Source: Pyrus communis (Eukaryota; Streptophyta; Magnoliopsida; Rosales; Rosaceae). Taken from it: 64,000 nucleotides of DNA. The notes beneath the pieces are model-generated. The model was given only the letters and a program-made list of their open reading frames with translations, searched no databases and was not told the DNA's origin. Both the position numbers and the translations under genes were made by a program. Positions 22,340-33,128 of this stretch are shown piece by piece; position 1 is the first letter of the stretch, and each line of letters starts with the position of its first letter. Where the stretch lies: contig NC_084808.1 of NCBI RefSeq assembly GCF_963583255.1, positions 11,741,501-11,805,500 of the forward strand, read 5' to 3'.

Positions 22340-22726
22340 TAAAGGGTGTAGACATACACTTCACTAAATTGGCCTTCTCTCCGCGCTAAGTCTCAATCTC
22401 CTTATAGTTTAGATGAAATAGTGTATGTTTTTCTATTATTTAACAAAAAACAAAAAATAAATAGTGAAAGTGCTTTTCCGAAAAACAAGATCATTTAGAT
22501 CTATAATTCAATTGGGATTTTGAGGGATTTATAAATTAAAGGATTTTGAGAGAGTTCAATTGATTTCTAGAGATTCTATGTAAAACTTTGAGTAAATTTC
22601 CTCAAATTCTCAAAGGAAGAGATGACATTTGTGAATGCATAAAATACACTAACAAATCTTTCCAATTCCCTCAAATTCCTTAGCATTTTAAAATCCTTTA
22701 AAATATTCCTAATCAAATACACCTGA
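22340..22726. other. spacer with a decayed MITE-like end
   Basis: The right part (about 22640-22724) reads, inverted, as 'ggtgtatttgattaggaa...aaaggatttt', and the left part (about 22512-22545) has a related 'ttgggattttgaggg...aaaggatttt' text on the plus strand. This suggests a small inverted-repeat element with a damaged left end. No target duplication was found. Confidence 0.35.
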
Positions 22727-23107
22727 AAGGCCTAGCAATTTCTTGCATGGCCCATTAACTCGACACGAAAATAATAGGTTCCGGGTCAATCTGTTAATCT
22801 TTATCGGGCCACCCATTAAAATAATGGATGTGACACATAAAAATCATAAATACGACCCATTTGCCAAGTCTAAACATTAGGCAGATCAATTTCTTACATA
22901 CAAAAAACGAAACAACAGAAAAATAACAACTTTCGGATCAACCTGTTATTGAAACAGTTGTTAGCAGGTCACATGTTAAAAACTCATTAAGATCACATGT
23001 TAAAAACTCGTTAAGATAATGAATTAACACGACATGATTCATTAAGATAGCCGGTATGACACAAAAACGAAAGGAACACGGCAAACACGACTCATTTGCT
23101 AGGTCTA
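22727..23107. mobile_element. hAT-type MITE relic (about 381 bp)
   Basis: The right end, read inverted, is TAGACCTAGC; the left end reads AAGGCCTAGC, 8 of 10 matching. These resemble the TAGACCTGG ends of the element at 50675-51687. A possible 8-base duplication (acctgaaa / acctaaaa) overlaps the left end by two bases, so the exact limits are uncertain. It includes an internal direct repeat of 'agatcacatgttaaaaactc'. Confidence 0.5.
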
Positions 23108-24222
23108 ACCTAAAATGTTATAAACTCTTTAAAATCATAGTTGTACACGCCCGAATTTGTGTAAATTTTAATACTCTATCTTAAAATCTTAATTAAATAC
23201 ACGTAAATTTTCAAAAAAAAAAATTCACTTAAAATTTTAATTGATTCACTCATAAATTTGTTAAAAAAAATTAAATTTTTTCAAAATCTCAATTATATAC
23301 ACTCCCAGTACTTATGGCTCTACATGGGCCATGAAATAGGCTTCTTGTTGAGAAGGGTAAGTATGAAGCCCCATCAAAACTAAGATTTATGCATTGTCTA
23401 TTGCCCCACTGGCATAAGGTGCAGCCGGATTGCATTTTGTAAGGTGACGTTTGTTTAGCTTAAACATTAAAATGGTTTACATGTCATCATTTTAGTTTGT
23501 GATGTTTACAATTTAGCCGATTTCATCATTGTATTTTACTCTATGATGAAGCTAATTTAGTGAATTCCTTGAAGTTATTATTTCTTTTATTATTAGAAAC
23601 TCTAGTTATTTAAGAAAAATCAAGGGCTCAATTCAAAAATATTATATTTAAATAAAAATAAAATAACAGTTATGATATCAAAAAATCATTTCCACTATTT
23701 GCAGAAACTTTTAAAAACATGGATACGATAGGCTTCTTAGTCAAAATGATCTTTGAGATTGGTATAATTTCTTATTTTGGTCCTTGAATTTTAAAATCAA
23801 TAAAACTGGTCCCTGAGTTTGTCTACTGTCCATTATTTTGATCATTCCATGAAAAACATTTGTTAATAAGAACAAAATGACAAAAATACCTTTCCATTTT
23901 TGTCAAATCATTCTGACCCATTGTTTAATAAATTGAAAGGATTTTTATCATTTTCATACTTATTTAATATAGACTTTTCATATAATGGCCAAAATGATTG
24001 ATGGTGAACAAACGCAGGGACAAGTTCTATCAATTTTAAATCTCATGAACCAAAGTGAAGATTTATGCAAATCTCAAAAGTCATTTGGCTAAAAAGCCTA
24101 TTGTATTGAATTTTTTTTTTTCTTCCACAAATTCCGTAATATCCATAGTACAGTACAGTACGTAGCTTTTGGACACCATAGCTTGGTCCAACTTTGATTG
24201 TCCATGCAAAATAGTCGTGGTT
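23108..24222. other. non-coding spacer
   Basis: A/T-rich; 'ttaattaaatacacg' phrases near 23194 suggest another MITE fragment. The stretch 23720-24110 has 'ccttgaattttaaaatcaataaaactggtccctgag'-like text of the kind common in plant intergenic repeats. No gene seen. Confidence 0.4.
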
Positions 24223-24230
24223 TTTATAAT

Positions 24231-24351
24231 GGGAATTGTTATTAGCACTCTAAAAATATCATTCTAAACTTCTCACAGGTGTATTTTTCTTTCTAATTAT
24301 AGAAAGTTTGGAGTGTCAAATAAGATTTTTGGAGCGCTAATAACAATTCCC
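24231..24351. mobile_element. 121-bp MITE with 8-bp target duplication
   Basis: Terminal inverted repeats are nearly perfect: gggaattgttattagc is shared at both ends, and about 25 of the first 27 bases match. The flanks are identical, TTTATAAT at 24223-24230 and 24352-24359. An eight-base duplication points to the hAT superfamily, though the ends do not match the usual hAT start, so the superfamily is left open. Confidence 0.75.
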
Positions 24352-24359
24352 TTTATAAT

Positions 24360-25640
24360 CTATCTCAAATTAATTGCTTATCTACCTATATCTACATTTT
24401 TTTTTTATATTTTACTTATATTACAGATTAATTATACTTTATCCCATGTACCACATGTGGAATCGTTTATCTACATATAGCGTAGGTTTTTATTCAGTCT
24501 AGCTATAACACATATTAATTGTATAACTTTTTTTTTTGTTTTTTATAATTAACTTATCTCACAAAAGTTAATGAATTCAAATATTTTTATCTAAAAGGAC
24601 AAAATTGGTATAAACATATGTGATTTGATAAATGGATTCACTCTCAAAAAAAAATAAAAAACCTATATTTTTGGTTTTTGATCTAAAAGCCCCTTGCTTT
24701 TGAGTTCCGGGATGTGTTAGGCACAGCAAGAGCAGTTACAATTCTGAAACCTCTAGCGGAGCATCGAAATCCAGCAAACCTTGCCTGAGGGTAAATCCAA
24801 CAGTAAATTCCACTTCTTGTTCAGGGGGTAGTTCACCCAACTCTGACGCGTAAATTCACTTCCGATGCAACACTTGTCACTACGGTGAACGTAAGCAGGG
24901 ATACCAGACTAACAGTGTCCCAAGTAACAACAAAGTCAACTGACATGAACTTTTTTTTTTGACTACCAAATAAACCTACCCATCGGACCAGACCCTAAGC
25001 AGCAGCTAGCCTACGGTGGCGCTACCCACTACGAGGAATATTGCTCAGTACCCTAAGCATGATTTCTTAATATCAGAGACAATGCAATATTAGGGAGTCA
25101 TACCTCATCACTAGGATGACAGTTCGCAATCTCATAAGAGTCTAAAAATACAAGAATACAGAAAAAGCGTCAGGCACCTGCTCAATCGACAGGCATGCGA
25201 ATAAAAGCAATTAAGGCCGAAGGAATCAGAATTGCGGTAAGAGAGGTGTATACCATAGAGAGGACAACAGACCCATGATCGTGTCAATGATGTCGCCAAC
25301 CAGGATGATCTGAAAAATCCTGACTTAATCACGAATACATCAAAAACTTTTGGGCACTTTGTGAGGGTTTGACTGATCTAGATGTCACCCTCAGTCATGT
25401 CAACCCTTATTTACTCCATTGACTCAACCACGAGGGTACCCCAGTCGGTTACTACTTGGGAATCAAAATGCCACATGGCAAAATATGTTATGTCCAACGG
25501 AAACGCAGAGGATGCACCGTTCACTTTGTCAACCAAATGATGTCAGTTAATCTCATTCTGTTGGATATCGTGGACTTCCATGTAATCCAAGGAATTGATC
25601 GACTACATCATGTCATTACCTAGTCATCGATCTAATTTGT
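24360..25640 (+). pseudogene. relic of a Ty3/gypsy gag-protease region
   Basis: Most of this stretch is unreadable, but near the right end (about 25466-25615) the plus strand reads MPHGKICYVQRKRR, then VNLILLDIVDFHVIQGID. This matches the 'LILLDMxDFDVILGMDWL' block that ends chromovirus-type gypsy proteases, with the second active-site half intact in outline. The upstream part (24700-25370) probably holds the decayed gag and protease start. No complete domain and no LTR are attached with certainty. Confidence 0.42.
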
Positions 25641-27067
25641 GAAATGTGTATGTATATGTGGATTTGAAAGGTTTGCAAATTGAGAGGACTAAGAGAGGAC
25701 TGGTATCCTGAAAAATGTTATTTCTGATTTCATGTGTGGATCTTAAACAATGTTCTGAAAGGTATTAGACACCAGTTGGGCAGCGAGTATGAGCCTAGTG
25801 CCTAGATGATTTTCTTTTTAAATTTTAATTAAATTTATTATACAACAAATAAATAAATGTCTATTTATACTTAAAAAAATATATAATTGGATTGGAATAC
25901 ATAAAATGAAAAATAGAATGATATATAGATTATAAAGTATTAAAACATATTGAATTGGAACATATTGACAACATGTGAACAATCATATAATGAGTGTTCA
26001 TCCAAGTATTCAAAAATTCTTTTACAATTTATTGAAAAAATAAAATACAAAATTAAAGTTAACTATTTTTTGTAGAGTTGAGAAGACCCATCTAAGCACC
26101 CGCCTAGGCTAGTTTGGACACCCTTTCTTAATTTTTAAACACTTAGGGATTAATTGGGCCGGTTTCCAGCCGCGTTGTGCCTAAGCGGAGATTTTTTGAA
26201 CAATTAATCACTAGTATGTTACCTTTCTTTCTGACTCGATGAGTGCGTCTAGGTGTTACATTTCTTTTTGGTTTTATGAGTGTGTCTGGAATCTTGCTAG
26301 TACTATATGTATGGATGCCATTGAGTGCATCTCTAGCCCGACATTTCGTTCGCTTCTATTGAGTGCATCTAGAACCATTCATCGTATGGATACCATGTAG
26401 TGAGCATGGATTCCATAAGAGTTCTATCTGATTCCACGAGTGCGTCTGGAATGAAGAACATTGTGTTTTGACTTCATGAGTGTGTTAGAATGCGAACATT
26501 TGTGAGTTGTGTTAGCCCTATTATTTTTTTATATACAAAAGAGATGATTGAATGCATGGGTGGATTCAAACGAGATTTGCGAGTGAGGTTATCTTATATG
26601 TGCAAAGGATTGTGAAATGCTTTATAAATGAGATCGATTAACTTATTATTCATATATGTCATATTATTGTCACTCACACAAGCTTTATAGCTTATTCGGT
26701 TTTATTTTTTCTGGTGCACCATTCTCACAATGCAGGGTTATTTCTTGTAGAGTACATATAAAGGTTACAGAAGAGCATTTTAAGAGGTGTAGTTGGTGTC
26801 TACAATGCATTCGAGAGTAGGATTTGTTACCCTTTATAATTAGGTATGACGGTGACTGCCATGTGAGTTAAAATATTGAATATTTTAGAAGAAAGTGGTA
26901 TTCTAATTCTATCATAAAAATGGGGAGTGTGCATCTTTATGTTGGGTGTGCCCACACCTCCTATTTGTTTAGGGTGGGCGATGTGAATTCTAATTCAAAC
27001 ATGATGCACCCAAAAATCTGCGGTTCCTAATGGAATAGGTAACAAAGAAACTTTGCCACCAGCTGCC
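25641..27067. other. repeat-derived spacer, possible gypsy LTR debris
   Basis: 26230-26495 contains six copies of a degenerate 'gagtgYRtctRga' phrase at about 39-70 base spacing. 26530-26830 has 'cactcacacaagctttatagctt' and 'gtagagtacata' phrases that I associate with chromovirus LTRs. 25720-26200 has 'gcctagtgcctag' and 'cgcctaggctag' text typical of a degenerate plant MITE. No gene is supported. Confidence 0.4.
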
Positions 27068-27662
27068 ACTAAGTAGGTATTCAAGTAATCCTAGAAGAGA
27101 TCATTGGAATGCTTTAATAAGGGTATTAAGATACTTAAAGCATACAGTGAACTATGGTTTGCATTACACTCAATATCCCCCAATATTAGAAGGATATAGG
27201 GATGCAAATTGGATTTCAGGGAGCATAGATAGTAAATTCACAAGTGGATATGTATTTACACTTGGTGGAGTAGATGTGTCATGGAAATCGTCTAAGCAAA
27301 CGGGTATAGCACGATCGACAATGGAATCAGGGTTTATAGCCTTAGATACAGCTGCTAATGAAGCTGAATGGCTTAAACATTTTCTGGAAGATATTCCATT
27401 ACTGCCCAAGCCTGTGACTGCAATATATATACATTGTGACAGCATAGCTGCACAAGGTCGACCAAAAACGCTGAATAAAATGGGAAGTCGAGACATATAA
27501 GGCGACGACATATGACCATTAGATAGCTACTCAAAAATGGAACTATTTCCATTGATTATATTAAATCTAAGGAGAATATTGCTGATCCTTTGACAAAAGG
27601 CCTATCCAAGGATCAAGTGGCATTTACATCGAGTGGAATGGGTATAAAGCCAAATCAATGAG
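27068..27662 (+). pseudogene. copia unit alpha: RNase H fragment (5'-truncated element)
   Basis: Begins abruptly at 'ctaagtaggtattcaagt', equivalent to 35588 in unit beta, so everything upstream of the RNase H region is missing. The protein reads [30 protein letters not shown] (the catalytic-region SDANW block with S changed to R), [34 protein letters not shown], and continues after a frameshift near 27470 to YIKSKENIADPLTKGLS, ending near 27662. It is the oldest part of the copia chain and is followed by a copia 3' untranslated region (27663-28197). Confidence 0.8.
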
Positions 27663-28197
27663 TTATAACTTGATGGAAACCTAACCTAGGTTCAATAGGC
27701 AAACTAGTTGAGGAAAACTCAAAGTAAGAAACACACAATCCTTACTTATTCATGTGATGGAAAACAGTGTGTTTCCTGTAAGACGTAGAGGGTAAATGCT
27801 TATTCTTAATAATGCTAATATCTTATGTTTAAGATGAATAGAACAGGCTATTCTCAATTAACATTACCTATATGAGATTGATGTGGGGTTGCATCTTTGA
27901 GAATTCATATGGCTACAATTTTCTAAAGGTCTCATGAAATCAGGATATGTTCAGGACCAAAATGAACACAACCGTATGAATTGCAGTGTGTCAAGATGTG
28001 TTATGTGTGATACTTATTGTTTCGATTTACTACTAAGAATAATCAGTTCAAGATATTAAATTCACTACGTCATTAGGTAAATCTAATAAGTACTCACTAG
28101 AGAAGGTTCAAGTCTAAAAGACACCTATCCCGATGCTTCATTAGGTAAACATTACCAATTTCGTTAGTATCTGATTTTCTATTCAAATGTGGGGTAT
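27663..28197 (+). other. copia unit alpha 3' untranslated region and polypurine tract
   Basis: Non-coding. The same text recurs at 36190-36691 and about 45740-46356, each following an RNase H end, which shows the three units belong to one family. It ends with the purine tract caaatgtggggtat just before the TGTTGGAAC LTR start. Confidence 0.7.
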
Positions 28198-28888
28198 TGT
28201 TGGAACTTGTGAAACTTGTGGCATCTTTAGTCCCACATCGCCCATTCCTCTTCTGGTGATCCAGTTTATAAGTGTGTTCCCACACTTATGGTTTAAAAGA
28301 AATTGGGCCAAAGCCATGGACCTTGGGCCTTAGACTTGGAAGGTTTGGGTGCATATATTAAATGTCAAAGATTGGCTCTTGGGCTCAGATGGACGAAAAG
28401 CACAAGTATAATTTTTAAGTTTTTGATTTTTGCATTCAGTTTTTTTTCTTTCGAAAGGATAAAACTAATCTCGTGAACAGTTACAACCATTCTTAAAGAT
28501 AAACATGAACGGCTTTAACTGCTTCATTACGCCATTATAAATATGGCCGTAAGATCAGAAACCGAACAACAATTCCATCACTTCTTTTTCCATACTTCAC
28601 AAAGAAATACCACAACCAATTCGCCAATAATCCAAGTTCGAGTGCAATAACTTGGATTAGATAGTTATATCCTGCAAGATAGACGTTCGTTGAACTACTG
28701 CATTAGTGTAGGGGCGAATTTCTATCTTTGGAGATTGCTACTGCAAGCCTCTATCTTCCTAACCAAGTCAGTGTTTTGTGATTTATTATTCAATTTTTTT
28801 AATTGTTTATATTGTGAGATATATTGTATCTTTATGAAATTTTTAATCAAAATAAACTGTGCAATTGTTATATATTATATACTTGACA
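28198..28888 (+). repeat. copia LTR 1 (691 bp), shared by units alpha and beta
   Basis: TGTTGGAACTTG...CTTGACA. It has a TATA box (ttataaatatgg, near 28534). Matches 46357-47048 almost end to end. It serves as 3' LTR for the truncated unit before it and as 5' LTR for the unit after it. The sequence after the LTR (tttgattggttttaacaatc) is not the tRNA-iMet-type primer site common in plant copia, so the priming tRNA is unclear. Confidence 0.78.
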
Positions 28889-28938
28889 TTTGATTGGTTT
28901 TAACAATCTAAGACAGAAATTTCTATTCATGTGAAACC

Positions 28939-29770
28939 ATGGATCAATCAAATGTTGGTGTCATCAAGCAACACGTTGAGAAACCTACGAAATTCAAGGG
29001 AGTTGATTTCAAATGTTGGCAATAGAAGATGTTGTTCTATTTGACAACTCTGAATTTGAGACATGTCATTACTTCGGAGGCCCCTAAAGCACCAGAAGAG
29101 GGAGATATTCCTGTCGAAATTCTGCAGGCTATAGAAGCATGGACTCATAGTGAATTTCTATGCAGGAACTACATTCTGAATGCTTTAAATGACTCTTTAT
29201 ACGATGTTTATTCATCATATAAGACATCAAAAGAACTGTTGGAGTCTCTGGACAAGAAGCATAAGTCTGAAGTGGCAAGTTCCAAGAAGTTTGTAATTGA
29301 AAAACTCCAAGTGATTGTTCATGAGTGACACCAAGGTTGTTGTCAAGCAAGTTGAAGAACTCCAAGTGATTGTTCATGAGTTAGATGAAGAAAATCTTCG
29401 TCTGAATTAAGGTTTTGTGGTTAGCTTTATTATAGAGAAACTACCTTCGAATTGGAACAACTTTAAGATTTATCTGAAGCATCTAACTGAAGACATGAGC
29501 ATGGATCAATTGATTCTCAAACTGGGTGTGGAGGAGGATCATCGCAAAAATGAGAAGTATGATGTCTCATTACTGGAGACAAAAGCCAATGTTGTGGAAG
29601 GAGGTGACTTACACAAGGCAAGGCACCATCAGAAAAAGAAAGGCAAGGATGCTGCAAAGAAAGGACTGACTGCTGTGAAAGGGAAAACCTTCAAGAAAAT
29701 CGAAGAAAGTTGTTGGGTTTGTGGAATGATAGGTCATAGGGCAAAGGATTGCCGCCACAAGAAGGATTAG
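28939..29770 (+). pseudogene. copia unit beta gag
   Basis: Starts MDQSNVGVIKQHVEKP and shows a UBN2-type gag (FKGVDFKCWQ, then a TAG in place of a sense codon; LYDVYSSYKTSKELLESLDKK; IEKLPSNWNNFKIYLKHL), ending with a zinc knuckle CWVCGMIGHRAKDC (C-x2-C-x4-H-x4-C) and a basic tail. It has one in-frame stop near 29022, a frameshift/duplication near 29300-29340 ('gttgaagaactccaagtgattg' text occurs twice) and a TAA near 29408. Gag would coat the RNA in virus-like particles. The reading continues as protease only beyond the 3.3-kb insertion at 29822-33128. Confidence 0.8.
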
Positions 29771-29821
29771 AATTTTGGGAGTTCCAATCAAGCAAACGTT
29801 GCAGAAGACACATTTATTGCT

Positions 29822-30214
29822 TGTGGGAGCCAAAAATGATTCCTCCACTAAATAAGCCACTAGCACACCAAACATGAGGAGTGGAGCTATAATGAAGCAA
29901 CATAATACCCACTATATGAAACATGGAGAAATAGAAGGAGAGTGAAACTTGGAGCCCAAGACTTGAATGCCTATAAAAGGGCAATAATCCCATCAGCATG
30001 AGGGAAGGAGGAGAGAGGGAGAAAAGAGAGGTATAAAATCATTCTATATTTTATAAGCATGCTGAACAAATACTGACTTGAGCGTCAGAGTGTTTTTTTG
30101 CAGGTCCCCCCGCTCTCATTGTTGATAAGCGAAGGTGGTGTCCAAGGCTTCTCAACATGTTCAAGATTACTTGTTGGTGGAGAATTGGAGTATCCGAAGT
30201 TTTCCATTCCAACA
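29822..30214 (+). repeat. left LTR of the 3.3-kb element
   Basis: TGTGGGAGCC...CATTCCAACA, 393 bp. A TATA-type box (ctataaaagg) lies near 29970. It is followed without gap by the primer binding site. Confidence 0.9.
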
Positions 30215-30216
30215 TT

Positions 30217-30234
30217 TGGTGCCGTCTGTGGGAA
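30217..30234 (+). other. primer binding site
   Basis: tggtgccgtctgtgggaa, two bases after the LTR end (30214), the place and form of a tRNA primer site in plant gypsy elements. I do not name the tRNA. An A run (about 30299-30317) follows some 65 bases later. Confidence 0.7.
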
Positions 30235-30501
30235 ACATACAAAAAGTCGTATTTGAGAAGTCATTGTTTCACCAAGGCCACAATAGGGGCCACGGGCCAA
30301 AAAAAAAAAAAAAAAAACTGAATAAGTTTTTTCTATTCCTCTCTTTCCCCAATTAATCGTCTTTCTTTGCTCATAATTCCTACCTCACTTTCGATCGTCG
30401 CCATCAATTTTTCTCCTTTCTTCTTTTTTCCATTTCAGAAATTTCATTGCTTTTTTCTAGTGTTCCGGTGGATTCTGGTCTTGTTTCCGATATGAGTTGA
30501 A

Positions 30502-31217
30502 ATGGGTTCTCTCTGGGACGGCGATGATGAAATCAAGCCAATGGGGACAAACTCACTCCCTGGTTGAATCGACATAGAGCCCATCGACACTCAGATTTCA
30601 AGCCTTCCATCGTCTAATGAAAAGTGCAAATAGAGGGATGTGGATGAGTTAATGCGAGACGATGTGCCTTGTGATGACACTGGTCCAGTTGAAGATGTAT
30701 TTGAGACCCAAATGGTAGATTTTGGTGGTGTTGGATTTCGGTTGCGAAACACAAGTAATGGATTTTGGTGGTGAAACCCAAATAATGGATTTTGGTGGTG
30801 ACACACGAGTGATGGATTTCGGTTGCGAAACCTAAGCAATGTATTTTGGAGGTGAAACTCAAGTAGTGGATGATATCAACTGCTTTGCGAACATGAAGGA
30901 GACTCGGTTATGATGTAGTTGTCATTGACACCGACAATGAGGAGTTGGATACAACTGAAGTTTTGGATGATAGTAAGGATCTAACGGATGATGAATGACT
31001 ACAAAGAGGCTCTGGTCAATCAGTGATTGAGGAGAATGTTCGCCCCACTCCTTGTGAAAATAGTGTAAATGGGTTAATGGAGGGAGCCAATTATTCGATC
31101 AACAAGCAACGAATTCAGGGCTCCGTGTTTCTGCTGCAACAGGTTGAAGGCTCTCCGGAACTGAGACCAGTGAACTGGACGAAGGAAAGCACAATCACTA
31201 TACGAAGTTGTAGCTAG
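30502..31217 (+). pseudogene. captured host fragment resembling the N-terminus of a plant BRCT-domain DNA-repair protein
   Basis: Starts MGSLWDGDDEIKP and, with one stop and small shifts, reads EPIDTQISSLPSS, DDTGPVEDVFETQ, then about five repeats of an eight-residue unit (DFGCETQV, MDFGGETQ, MDFGGDTR, ...), followed by VVVIDTDNEELDTTEVLDD. Acidic 'ETQV' repeats then a VVxDTD...TEVLDD block are what I remember from the N-terminal part of Arabidopsis At3g21480-type BRCT proteins. The BRCT domains themselves are not here. The remainder to 31217 (open frame from 31023) is probably the next part of the same gene. Not functional. The identity is from memory. Confidence 0.5.
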
Positions 31218-31235
31218 CCGAGAGTAACGGTAAAG

Positions 31236-31460
31236 CATGGGAAATTCTTCAAGGGTGAAGATGACTCTTCACCGCCATCGCCGTCGTTCTCTTCCTCGCC
31301 TTCGCAATCGGTGATCGGTCTCCCAAAGCCCACACGGCTTGTCTACTGTTACAAGAATGGGAAGTTCAAGATGGATCTAGAGGTTATCTCCATGTCGCAG
31401 CTCATAACCCATTGGTGATTGGTATTGTCACGGTCTGCGGCCAGCCTGACAAGGCTATAT
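31236..31460 (+). pseudogene. captured host fragment resembling the N-terminus of a plant guanylate-binding protein (GBP)
   Basis: Reads KFFKGEDDSSPPSPS (Ser/Pro-rich start), then PKPTRLVYCYKNGKFKMD, then after a frameshift LVIGIVTVCGQPDKA. Plant GBP-type large GTPases begin with a short K-F-F-x-G/S-P-rich stretch, an R-L-V-Y-C-x-x-x-G-K-F-x-M-D block, and then I-G-V-V-S-V-C-G-R leading into the P-loop. Here the match stops just before the P-loop GKS, which is absent. A stop (TGA, about 31417) and the frameshift rule out function. It lies directly downstream of the BRCT-like fragment in the same orientation as the carrying element. Confidence 0.55.
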
Positions 31461-32735
31461 TAGGGAGTAAAGGACAGATTATTCTTCAAAGCGGCAATGA
31501 GGGCATGAGTTAAATAGGAGTTAGCTTTGAATCATGTTCTTCGGCATGGATATCGCATACAGTCATATTGCAGTAGCAAAAAATAAAATTTACTTGGCAT
31601 TGGGGGCACATCCTGATTTATTTAGGGAAATGAGTCTTTGATCTTGGGTTTTTTCCAATCGGATGGGGGCATGCGTTTAAGTTCTTATCAGTTTATAGCC
31701 CATAAGGGAAGGAATATTATTCAATCGTAAATAATTAAGTGAAGCGTGCACTAACAACTGATGGCCGTATTCTCGCCGTCTCTCTCAAAGTAAGATAAGT
31801 ATCCTTTTATCTAATCCATATTGACTTTCGCAGGATACATAGTAGATTATTCACAATGTTTACATGTATACATGATTTCGTTAGGGCATATGTGCATATA
31901 AATTAGAATGTTTATCATGCAATTGCCTAACGCTCTTTGTTTGCTTGAAGTTGTTATTTTGCTCTACCATTATGATTTTAATTGCTATAATTGGGAAGGA
32001 AAGTGAAGGAAAAATCAGAACTGCAATATATTTGGTTCGACAGATAAGAACTACAGCATTATTAATTAGTTTCGATTCATGCAATTCATGGTTTTTTCTT
32101 TGGCAAAGAAAGCTAAGAACATTGAATCGCTAACTGAATCTCAACTTATTTATCATTTACTTCCCGTATTTCACTATCAATGTCGTGGCCTCATATTGAC
32201 AAGGCTAATGAGGATTGTTGTTGTGTTGGCAGTGAATTACAATGAATTGTTCCAATTTGTGAGAATATGGAGGGGAAGTGGAAATGTTTACATTGCATAT
32301 CATTTGGCTGCATATTGAAAAGGCACTTATTCGGCAAGCACCCAATGGTTGTTAGCAAAGGAAAACCATTTAATTCGACAACAACGAAGTTGCCCAACAA
32401 ATAAGAGTTTCTATCTTACACATGCTCATTAGTACTGTCGATGTTATTCAAATTTTAATTACTCTGGGGGCATGCTATTACTATATAAATTGGTGATCGA
32501 AGATCATGAGACTGTGGGTTGAAGACCTAGACCGAATAAGAGCCGAAGGCTCAAGATTGAAGGTCAAAGACCAATATGACCGTGGTCGAAGGCCAAACTC
32601 AAGGTCGAACACCATAGGATCATAGCCGAAGGCTAAACTAATGATGAAATCTCAAGTTGAATGATTTTTTGTGAAGAAACATTTTTCCTCTACAAACCCT
32701 AAACGATATGTGTTTGTAGAGAAAAAAAGGGGCAA
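31461..32735 (+). other. non-coding interior of the 3.3-kb element
   Basis: No pol domain. A short exon-like stretch (about 31750-31790, reading RALTTDGRILAVSLK before a gtaaga donor-like site) could be a third host fragment, but it is too short to name. 32490-32640 carries repeated 'ccgaaggcc / ggtcgaa' phrases, and the purine tract closes the interior. Confidence 0.45.
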
Positions 32736-33128
32736 TGTGGGAACCAAAAATGATTCCTCCACTAAATAAGCCACTAGCACACCAAACATGAGGAGTGGAG
32801 CTACAATGAAGCAACATAATACCCACTACATGGAACATGGAGAAATAGAAGGAGAGTGGAACTTGGAGCCCAAGACTTGAATGCCTATAAAAGGGCAATA
32901 ATCCCATCAGCATGAGGGAATGAAGAGAGAGGGAGAAAAGAGAGGTATAAGATCGTTCTATATTTTATAAGCATGCTGAACAAATACTGACTTGAGCATC
33001 GGAGTGTTTTTTTGCAGGGCCCCCCGCTCTCATTGTTGATAAGCGAAGATGGTGTCCAAGGCTTCTTAACGTGTTCAAGATTTCTTGTTGGTGGAGAATT
33101 GGAGTATCCGAAATTTTCCACTCCAACA
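32736..33128 (+). repeat. right LTR of the 3.3-kb element
   Basis: TGTGGGAACC...CACTCCAACA, 393 bp, same length as the left LTR, about 95% identical by manual count. Confidence 0.9.

Larger units (their letters stand above)
29822..33128 (+). mobile_element. non-autonomous LTR retrotransposon (3307 bp) with captured host fragments, target duplication TTGCT
   Basis: Two LTRs of exactly 393 bp (29822-30214 and 32736-33128), flanked by identical TTGCT (29817-29821 and 33129-33133), inside copia unit beta between gag and protease. A primer site (tggtgccgtctgtgggaa, 30217-30234) follows the left LTR and a purine tract (gaaaaaaaggggcaa, 32721-32735) precedes the right one. No gag or pol is present. 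The LTRs differ at about 18 of 393 positions by my count, mostly transitions. The primer-site style and 'ggccgaaggccaaactcaaggtcgaa' text near 32580-32620 suggest a Tat-type parent supplying the proteins. The interior carries two fragments of host genes. Confidence 0.88.
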
